Below, piece after piece: positions 32,473 to 38,490 of a stretch of 38,490 nucleotides of DNA (position 1 is its first letter; every line of letters begins with the position of its first letter). The DNA lies in contig CALCMV010000175.1 in the NCBI GenBank assembly GCA_937967535.1, positions 1-38,490 of the forward strand, written 5' to 3'. Position numbers and translations under genes: made by a program. The notes under the pieces were generated by a model, which had not been told where the DNA came from, did no database searches, and saw only the letters and a program-made list of their open reading frames with translations. The stretch comes from an uncultured Saprospiraceae bacterium (GTDB taxonomy: Bacteria; Bacteroidota; Bacteroidia; Chitinophagales; Saprospiraceae).

Positions 32473-32835
32473 CTATGCCACTGCAAAATCTGTATCTTCT
32501 CGCACATAAGGTGGACGAAAACCAAGCACAAAATGCTTTTTAGGAATATCATATTTTGCTAAATCTTCATCAATCAATATTTCGGTGCGATTGCGTTGTA
32601 CCCAGATATTGCCTGTTTCAGGGCTGATGTCCATGTGCATCAGTACGCAATAGTTGAATTTATGACTATTTATCCAACCAATTTCAACTAACTGGAAATG
32701 ATTATTTTTTGTATCAATGATAGCTTGATACGTCATGTTATTATTGATTTCATTATTGCGTTCTTCTGCCAATTTCGTGATATATTCGGTAAGGGCTTTT
32801 TGATTCTTGACTATTTTTGATTGTATGGTATCCAT
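32473..32835 (-). CDS. xisI: XisI family protein
   Basis: 120 residues, the usual size of XisI (fdxN element excision controlling factor family). Characteristic pieces are YQAIIDTKNNHFQLVEIGW, the middle VLMHMDISPETGNIWVQRNRTE and the end FVLGFRPPYVREDTDFAVA. XisI is almost always encoded with XisH; in heterocyst-forming cyanobacteria the pair is needed for excision of the fdxN element, but most pairs lie in genomes without such elements and behave in genome surveys like a mobile two-gene cassette. Here its ATG (32835) lies inside the end of xisH (25-nt overlap), so translation is coupled. No recombinase gene is nearby. Confidence 0.9.
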   Translation of the reverse strand: MDTIQSKIVKNQKALTEYITKLAEERNNEINNNMTYQAIIDTKNNHFQLVEIGWINSHKFNYCVLMHMDISPETGNIWVQRNRTEILIDEDLAKYDIPKKHFVLGFRPPYVREDTDFAVA

Positions 32836-33233
32836 TTTTCTATCTTTTTTGATTCAACATTATAAATAATAATATTTGCTTTCATTCGTTCAATTGAATA
32901 CTGAATGCTTTCCAATTGAAACCCCTCTTCCCAAACACTCAAAGGAACTGCAAGATAAAGTACTCTATCTGCATCTATAACTTCCAAATTAATTAGATAA
33001 TTAAAATACTGACCTATAACTCCATGAAATTCATTGGAGAATGATGCCTTTGAAAATGATTTAACTTCAACAGCAATTCTTTTATTATTTTTTTCTGCAC
33101 CGATCAATTTTTCTGCACCAAAATCAATTTCCCATTTCGCATCTACCTTCATACGGTACGGGTCGTGTGTAATCGTCCACCCTTCTTCAATAAGTGCCTC
33201 TTTTACGAGATAATGATATTTGTCTTTTGCCAT
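32811..33233 (-). CDS. xisH: XisH family PD-(D/E)XK nuclease-fold protein
   Basis: 140 residues. The start AKDKYHYLVKEALIEEGWTITHDP is typical of XisH. The nuclease-like core shows Asp37 (WEIDFGAEKLIGAEK) and Glu56-x-Lys58 (KRIAVEVKSFS), the D...ExK triad of the PD-(D/E)XK fold, all apparently intact. QYFNYLINLEVIDADRVLYLAVP and the final strand match the family. Activity of XisH as a nuclease is predicted from fold only. It overlaps xisI by 25 nt and follows the CoiA-like gene by 48 nt. Confidence 0.92.
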   Translation of the reverse strand: MAKDKYHYLVKEALIEEGWTITHDPYRMKVDAKWEIDFGAEKLIGAEKNNKRIAVEVKSFSKASFSNEFHGVIGQYFNYLINLEVIDADRVLYLAVPLSVWEEGFQLESIQYSIERMKANIIIYNVESKKIEKWIPYNQK

Positions 33234-33281
33234 TGATGTTGTACAAATTTAATGTTTTTTGAAAAGAAAGTAAAGTCCTAT

Positions 33282-34799
33282 TCATGCTGAAATCGGAGTT
33301 TTTAAATGAAATCTTAGAAACTCATCAATTGAGATTTTTTTGAGCTGATTAGTCGATATTCGTTCAAATAAGTAGCCTTTTCCTATGTCAAAAAATAGTT
33401 GACATTCAGCTGTTCTCCAAGATTTTCGTTCATTTTTCCAAGTAAATGAATAATTGCCTTTATGTTTTTTCAGGACAAAGCCCCTCGATTGTTTATATTC
33501 TATTTCAATTGATTCTAACAACTCTGCCAAGTCTTTGTCTTTGTTTTGTTTCAATTTTTCAAGAGCTAATTCAGCATTTTGAAGCGAATTTTTCGATTCA
33601 ATAATTTTATCTTCAATTTCGGTTTTTTCAAATTTTAATTGTTTTGTCTTCTGCTCAATGTATTCATTTAATCTTTCTTTGATATTGATTTTTAGTGTGC
33701 GTAATTTCTGTTTTGAAGAATCTAATGAGTTTTCTAAATCACTGATTTCTGATGTTAAGCGTTCAATTAATTCTCTTGCATCATATCCAAATTCATAATT
33801 CTCTTTCTTGAATTGAAATAATTCAATATCAGACTCGTTTTTAAATTGGATAACTTCTCTTTGATTATCAAATAAGGTATCTTTATTCTTTTTCTCTATT
33901 GCAAATACTTTGTGATAATTATCCGTGTTAATTTTTTCATAATCGATTAATTTTAGCGTTTTGTCAATGATAACGACATCAGGTCGGTTATTTACTCGTT
34001 TTAAAAGAGCAGACTTTCTTTGTAAATTATTATCCAATGTGGATATAGTTGATGATACCGATTGAATTTGTGCTTTAAATTCAGGCTCTATTTCGCGAAG
34101 CAGTTGATTTAGAGGGTTGAAAGCCGAGTAATTTTGTTTTTCACTCAACCATGATTCTATGATGTTTTTTTCGATGTAATTTGACTCATTATTTTTTATA
34201 TCCAATAATTTCGATATTTCTGAAGAAAGTATGTGAATTTGACTTTTATTATTTTCTATACTTTGTTTTATTTTTCTGATATTATCTATTTGATTGTAGA
34301 TGTTTTGGGTTATTGAAAGTTCCGCATTCCTTAAATCATTTCTTTTTTCTTTGTCGAGTTCTCGCTTTTTGGTATTTACATCACTTGTAATTATCAGACG
34401 CCCAGAAAATTCTCTGGCATCCAAAACCCAAATCATATTTTCATAAAAGGCTTCACGTTCTCTAATTTCATCGGTTGGTATGAATGAATGTTGAAATTCA
34501 ATAACTATATCTTTGTCTGTAAAAACATCTGCTACGTGTTTTTCTTGGTTTTTAATTCTTACGACTTCGCGCCAGTCTTCTGGAAATCTATTTTGCCAAT
34601 CAATATGCCAGTCAGTCATTGGTTCATACCAACTATCACAAGAACTATCATGATGCCAGTGATGACGTCTTATGTCGCCGCAATGGGCAGTCATACTTCC
34701 GCCACAAATTTGGCACTGCTCTTTACCACCCTTGAATGGTTCTATTTGTGTCTTTCCATTATGACCATATTTCATTTTCATAGTTGAGGTTTTTAGCAT
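33282..34799 (-). CDS. CoiA-like competence/nuclease protein with long coiled coil
   Basis: 505 residues. The N-terminal third is CoiA-like: zinc-binding candidates Cys29-x-x-Cys32, Cys40 and HHWHH (46-50), Cys54, then MTDWHIDWQNRFPEDW (61-76). The nuclease core has HVADVF (Asp91) and IEFQHS (Glu101-x-Gln103), followed by EIREREAFYENMIWVLD. This is the CoiA predicted PD-(D/E)XK nuclease linked to DNA processing in transformation; in many genomes such proteins are accessory. Residues about 140-430 form a coiled coil (LDIKNNESNYIEKNIIE, DLENSLDSSKQKLRTLKI). A small C-terminal domain (GNYSFTWKNERKSWRTAEC) may bind DNA or protein. The start at 34799 overlaps the J-domain gene by 7 nt; the alternative ATG is at 34781. 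AT-rich compared with neighbours. Confidence 0.8.
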   Translation of the reverse strand: MLKTSTMKMKYGHNGKTQIEPFKGGKEQCQICGGSMTAHCGDIRRHHWHHDSSCDSWYEPMTDWHIDWQNRFPEDWREVVRIKNQEKHVADVFTDKDIVIEFQHSFIPTDEIREREAFYENMIWVLDAREFSGRLIITSDVNTKKRELDKEKRNDLRNAELSITQNIYNQIDNIRKIKQSIENNKSQIHILSSEISKLLDIKNNESNYIEKNIIESWLSEKQNYSAFNPLNQLLREIEPEFKAQIQSVSSTISTLDNNLQRKSALLKRVNNRPDVVIIDKTLKLIDYEKINTDNYHKVFAIEKKNKDTLFDNQREVIQFKNESDIELFQFKKENYEFGYDARELIERLTSEISDLENSLDSSKQKLRTLKINIKERLNEYIEQKTKQLKFEKTEIEDKIIESKNSLQNAELALEKLKQNKDKDLAELLESIEIEYKQSRGFVLKKHKGNYSFTWKNERKSWRTAECQLFFDIGKGYLFERISTNQLKKISIDEFLRFHLKTPISA

Positions 34800-35209
34800 C
34801 TACCTCTTCGACGAGAATATCTCCTACGACTTTGTTTGTTAGAAGTTCTTTTATTGCTAAGAAGTAAAGCAGTTAGGATAGATGTAAAAGCAAATTTTGC
34901 TGTTTGCTCTTGCCTTGAGTTTATTTGCTCTTGCAGTTCCATTTCCAAGTCCTCCACATTTTTGATGCTTGTAGCTTCCCTGTATGTAGTAATATCCATA
35001 AATATTTCTGGGGTGTTAATCATTTTTTTCGCTTCTATTATCAATCGAGTTTCATTTTGAGATTTCTCACAGTTAGGATTATGGTCAGGATGAAACATTT
35101 TGATAAGTTCATTTACCTTTGACTTAAAGGTCTTTTCGCCGTATTGTGTCTTCCATTCATAGAATAAGTTGACATATTGATTATTTTCAAAAACATGATA
35201 ATTACTCAT
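34793..35209 (-). CDS. J-domain (DnaJ-like) protein
   Basis: 138 residues. The segment FKSKVNELIKMFHPDHNP holds the HPD tripeptide (40-42) that stimulates Hsp70 ATPase, preceded by a basic helix II and followed by a helix with NETRLIIEAKKMINTPE, i.e. a J domain of type III. The remainder has an acidic helix (NVEDLEMELQEQINSRQEQ), one hydrophobic stretch (FAFTSILTALLLS) and a very basic tail RRRYSRRRGRC. Such a tail could bind nucleic acid. Probably recruits DnaK to the product of the next gene, whose start codon it overlaps. First gene of the presumed four-gene operon. Confidence 0.8.
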   Translation of the reverse strand: MSNYHVFENNQYVNLFYEWKTQYGEKTFKSKVNELIKMFHPDHNPNCEKSQNETRLIIEAKKMINTPEIFMDITTYREATSIKNVEDLEMELQEQINSRQEQTAKFAFTSILTALLLSNKRTSNKQSRRRYSRRRGRC

Positions 35210-35300
35210 AATGTTATTTTAAGATAGAGTGTACTTTTAAATTTTATTTGCAATAAAGTTGCAATCTTTATTCCATTGAAAAGAACACTTACATAACTAA

Positions 35301-35330
35301 CAAAAATATGCCATAATTGGTTGAGACAAG
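35301..35330 (-). promoter_or_regulatory. Bacteroidota promoter of the J-domain/CoiA-like/XisHI operon
   Basis: On the minus strand, CTTG (35330-35327) is followed after 18 nt by TATTTTTG (35308-35301), close to the TTTG-N19-21-TAnnTTTG consensus. The start site would fall near 35294, giving a leader of about 85 nt to the ATG at 35209. The only promoter in the window with both boxes well placed. Confidence 0.55.
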
Positions 35331-35391
35331 AATATTATAGTGACATTTTGGCAGAAGTTAATAAGGGAATTTGATAATATAGTGATTTGGT

Positions 35392-37941
35392 TTACATCTT
35401 TAACCCCAATTGCGTCAAATACTTCTCCAACTCCATTTCATCATAAATCAGCACTTCACGCGCTTTAGAGCCTTCACTCGGACCTACGATACCGAGCGAT
35501 TCCATTTGGTCCATGATACGTCCGGCGCGATTGTAGCCGAGTTTCAGGCGGCGTTGAATCATGGAAGTAGAGCCAAGTTGATTTTGCACAACGGTACGTG
35601 CGGCATCCACAAACATAGAGTCGAGGTCTTCGATTTTAATGCCTTTTTTGCCTTCGCTGCCATCGAGTTCTGCCCCAAATTCGGGTAAGTAAAACGGTTC
35701 GGGGTAGCCATTTTGGTCGGCGATATAATCAATGATTTGTTCCACTTCGGGCGTATCTACGAAGGCGCATTGTATACGCACCATCTTCCCGTCAACAGAA
35801 AGTAGCATATCTCCGCGCCCGATGAGTTGCTCGGCACCGCCGCCGTCGAGAATCGTGCGCGAGTCAATTTTTGAGGTGACTTTAAATGCCATTCGTGCCG
35901 GAAAATTTGCCTTAATTACCCCCGTAATAATATTGACCGAAGGACGCTGCGTAGCAATAATCAGGTGAATCCCGACTGCACGCGCCAACTGCGCCAAACG
36001 ACCAATTGGCAATTCTACTTCCTTGCCCGCCGTCATTATCAAATCCGCAAATTCATCAATCACCAAGACGATAAAAGGCATAAAACGATGCCCTTTATTC
36101 GGATTGAGTCGTCGGGCGGTAAATTTTTCGTTGTACTCGCGGATGTTACGTGCGCCTGCTTTTTTGAGCAAATCGTAGCGTTCATCCATTTCGATGCAGA
36201 GGGAGTTGAGCGTACTGACTACCTTCGTGGTGTCGGTTACGATACCTTCCTCCTCGCCGGGCAAAAATCCAAGAAAATGTTTTTCGAGTTTATTGTATAG
36301 CGAGAGTTCGACTTTTTTGGGGTCTACCAAGACGAGTTTGAGTTGCGATGGGTGTTTTTTGTACAGCAGCGACATGATTATCGTGTTGATACCCACCGAT
36401 TTACCTTGTCCCGTAGCACCTGCCATCAGCAAGTGTGGCATCTTCGCCAAATCTGCCACAAAGACCTCGTTGGTAATCGTTTTGCCAAGCGCAATCGGCA
36501 AATCCATCTTGGCGCGTTTGTATTTTTCGGATGCCAACACCTCTTTGAGCGAAACTATCTGCTTGTTCTTATTCGGAACTTCGATACCGATAGTTCCCTT
36601 GCCCGGAATTGGTGCAATAATACGAATCCCCAATGCCGCCAAACTCAAAGCAATATCATCTTCAAGATTTTTAATTTTGGAAATACGGACACCGGGCGCG
36701 GGTACGATTTCGTAGAGCGTAACGGTAGGTCCGATAGTAGCTTTTATCTTGACAATTTCGATTTTATAATTCAGGAGGGTTTCGATGATTTGGTCTTTAT
36801 TGCGCTCCAACTCGGCGCGGTCTACCTCGATTTTTTGGTCGTCATAATTACGCAAGAGCGCAAGTACGGGCGATTCGAAGGAAGGCAAATCCAAAGTCGG
36901 GTCGTAGGGTTCGGAGTGGTCAATATTATCTTTTTCGACGTTCAGTTTTTTTGTTTCGTCAAATGCGGTGGGTACAATGCCATCATCATCGTCAATGACG
37001 ACAACGGGCTTAGGGGCTTCAATTTCCAACTCTGCGCCTTCGCTGAGAGATTTTGGTTTTTCCTGTTTTTTGGTATCTCCCAAATTAAAGGCGAGTTGTC
37101 CGTCTGTGATTTCCGGTTCAATGACTTCGCCATCCGGTTTGATGACTCTGCCAATGATGGGTTTGAGTTTCTTTTTTTCACTTGAAGGACGCAAGCCCTC
37201 CGCCGATTCTTCTTCCAAAACTACGCCTTCACTCAAGGTTTCCGCTTGTGGTGTTTTTTTATTTTTCTTAAATAAATTATCAATATTAAAACCCGTTAAT
37301 TTTTTAAATTGGTATGCAAAACGCTCGCGACTCAGTTCATTAAAATTAGGATTAAATCGCCATACAAAAATCACAAAAATCGTAAATAGGAGGAACAGAA
37401 TCATCCCGATTTGCCCCAAAAATGCACCCAACCAATTGCTCATTGCCTGTCCGAAAGCACCGCCCCACGGAAAGCGGGATTGCGTAATCACACCCGGGTC
37501 TACAAACAGGAAAGCCAATAATAAAGACAACCACAATAAGGAGAAAAACGAAAAACGAAAAGTCTTATAAAAACGATTCAAAGGGCGATTGAGCATCCAA
37601 CTCACACCCGTCACAAAAAACATAAACACAACGATATACGAAGCAATCCCAAACCACATATAAAAAAACTGATGCGACACAATCGCACCGAGTCTGCCCA
37701 ACCAATTTTCGAGCATTGCATCGGTATCAAAAAGGATATTCCATTGGCGGTTGAGTACTACATCTTGGTCTGCCTCCCAAGTAAATAGGTACGAAGTAAA
37801 GGCAATAAACAAATACAAAGATACCAAGACGAAGAGCAAACCGAATATCTTCCATATCCGTTCATCTTTTGAATCAAATTTGAAGGACAACTGTGAGAAG
37901 ATGCCTTTTTTCTTTTTGCGTGATATGCGCTTTTTTGCCAT
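35392..37941 (-). CDS. ftsK: DNA translocase FtsK/SpoIIIE
   Basis: 849 residues, a typical length for Bacteroidota FtsK. Septum-anchored ATPase that pumps chromosome dimers and terminus DNA during division. N-terminus basic (MAKKRISRKKKKG) followed by four or five membrane helices (up to about residue 190). A Pro/Glu/Lys-rich linker spans about 220-345. Then come the alpha domain (FESPVLALLRNYD onward) and the RecA-like motor: Walker A GATGQGKSVG (about 508-517), Walker B FIVLVIDEFADL (about 624-635), and LARAVGIHLIIATQRPS. The C-terminal winged-helix gamma domain (MIQRRLKLGYNRAGRIMDQME) binds polar DNA sites. All motifs look intact. Confidence 0.96.
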   Translation of the reverse strand: MAKKRISRKKKKGIFSQLSFKFDSKDERIWKIFGLLFVLVSLYLFIAFTSYLFTWEADQDVVLNRQWNILFDTDAMLENWLGRLGAIVSHQFFYMWFGIASYIVVFMFFVTGVSWMLNRPLNRFYKTFRFSFFSLLWLSLLLAFLFVDPGVITQSRFPWGGAFGQAMSNWLGAFLGQIGMILFLLFTIFVIFVWRFNPNFNELSRERFAYQFKKLTGFNIDNLFKKNKKTPQAETLSEGVVLEEESAEGLRPSSEKKKLKPIIGRVIKPDGEVIEPEITDGQLAFNLGDTKKQEKPKSLSEGAELEIEAPKPVVVIDDDDGIVPTAFDETKKLNVEKDNIDHSEPYDPTLDLPSFESPVLALLRNYDDQKIEVDRAELERNKDQIIETLLNYKIEIVKIKATIGPTVTLYEIVPAPGVRISKIKNLEDDIALSLAALGIRIIAPIPGKGTIGIEVPNKNKQIVSLKEVLASEKYKRAKMDLPIALGKTITNEVFVADLAKMPHLLMAGATGQGKSVGINTIIMSLLYKKHPSQLKLVLVDPKKVELSLYNKLEKHFLGFLPGEEEGIVTDTTKVVSTLNSLCIEMDERYDLLKKAGARNIREYNEKFTARRLNPNKGHRFMPFIVLVIDEFADLIMTAGKEVELPIGRLAQLARAVGIHLIIATQRPSVNIITGVIKANFPARMAFKVTSKIDSRTILDGGGAEQLIGRGDMLLSVDGKMVRIQCAFVDTPEVEQIIDYIADQNGYPEPFYLPEFGAELDGSEGKKGIKIEDLDSMFVDAARTVVQNQLGSTSMIQRRLKLGYNRAGRIMDQMESLGIVGPSEGSKAREVLIYDEMELEKYLTQLGLKM

Positions 37942-38075
37942 GCTAATTGTACCAACGGCTTTGCAGATTGAACGGAAATTCCGTAATGACTGCTTTAGCT
38001 GTTAAGTGAGTAATAATTTTTTTTTGTAAAATATTGGTATGTTTAAATCTGCTGTAAAAGTAGTTGACACTTTTT

Positions 38076-38283
38076 TGAAATGTAAAATGTAAAATGTAAA
38101 ATGTAAAATGTAAAATGTAAAATAATAAATAATAAATGTAAAAGTGCTAGTAGTACATGCACAATACATATTATTTTTTCATTGTTTAAAAAGTTAAAAA
38201 TCAACAAAATAAAAAAGGTCTCGCGCCCGCTCGCGTCTTACAAATTTACATTTTACATTTATTATTTTACATTTTACATTTCA
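38076..38283. repeat. Inverted AAAATGT heptamer arrays flanking a 100-nt centre
   Basis: Plus strand: five to six exact copies of AAAATGT (about 38079-38125) with AATAATA variants. The inverse array ACATTTT (38247-38283) lies about 110 nt on, so the region can fold into a long stem. The region lies between ftsK and the TerC-family gene; the rest of 37942-38348 holds no gene. Confidence 0.9.
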
Positions 38284-38348
38284 AAAAAATGTCAATTATA
38301 ATTCTAAACTTACCAAAATATTGTTTTTAAATTATGTTGTGACTTCTC

Positions 38349-38490
38349 TCAATCAAGCAACCCTGCTTCCGCAGCTTCCTCTTTCACATCATGCAATTGC
38401 ACCACATCTTTCGATTTTTTACGCAGACGCATATTGAGAAATTCGACGACCATAGAAAAGAAAATCGCAAAGTAAAGGTAGCCCTTAGGT
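38349..38490 (-). CDS. TerC family integral membrane protein, C-terminal end (partial)
   Basis: Only the last 46 codons are in the window, ending in TGA. The segment PKGYLYFAIFFSMVVEFLNM followed by the basic RLRKKSK is the typical last helix and cytoplasmic tail of TerC-family proteins, which are linked to tellurite resistance and metal (Mn2+) export. The acidic substrate residues lie outside the window. Assignment rests on this short C-terminal pattern. Confidence 0.7.
   Translation of the reverse strand, partial: PKGYLYFAIFFSMVVEFLNMRLRKKSKDVVQLHDVKEEAAEAGLLD

Noticed and set aside
32811-32835. Frameshift between xisH and xisI
   Set aside because: Both proteins have complete, family-typical ends; the 25-nt overlap is ordinary gene overlap.

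Overview
The window is a chromosomal piece of a Bacteroidota bacterium. Two secreted proteins carry type IX secretion (T9SS) C-terminal sorting domains. Several upstream regions carry the Bacteroidota -7 promoter element TAnnTTTG, and Shine-Dalgarno sites are not conspicuous. The Cys-rich linker CDDGDGTTADD-type motif in the 1300-residue protein is common in Saprospiraceae-like surface proteins, so that family is my best guess (inference). No rRNA, tRNA or CRISPR array was recognised.

Layout. 1-3.1 kb: the end of a DNA/RNA non-specific endonuclease gene, a small secreted protein, thioredoxin reductase (trxB) and a convergent SRPBCC-like gene, with a striking heptamer-repeat tract between the last two. 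3.1-4.5 kb: a decayed group II intron. 4.5-8.4 kb (minus strand): heme-export/cytochrome c maturation genes ccmB-ccmC-ccmD followed by glutamate dehydrogenase. 8.5-11.5 kb: an Rpn-like PD-(D/E)XK nuclease with a repetitive coiled-coil tail, a glycosyltransferase-39-like membrane protein and a small membrane protein. 11.8-17.7 kb (minus): an ECF sigma factor translationally coupled to a 1766-residue thioester alpha-2-macroglobulin with an anti-sigma-like N-terminus. 18.1-23.8 kb (minus): a proline-rich protein, a DppB-type permease, a fatty acid hydroxylase, and an operon of a secreted beta-propeller protein and Nnr (NAD(P)HX repair). 24.7-31.6 kb (plus): two large T9SS cargo proteins. 32.4-35.3 kb (minus): a probable four-gene operon, J-domain protein / CoiA-like nuclease / XisH / XisI, with a good Bacteroidota promoter, which looks like an accessory module. 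35.4-38.5 kb (minus): the DNA translocase FtsK and the end of a TerC-family gene.

The feature that most needs explanation is not a gene. Many intergenic gaps are filled by short-period arrays, mostly exact heptamers, some hexamers and one octamer. Each locus has its own unit sequence, and many arrays contain both orientations so they could fold into long hairpins. Several begin at, or include, the stop codon of the adjacent gene (trxB, the SRPBCC gene, ccmB, ccmC, ccmD, the macroglobulin gene, nnr, the fatty acid hydroxylase gene). The second candidate for new biology is the J-domain/CoiA-like/XisHI operon; the third is the sigma factor/macroglobulin pair.
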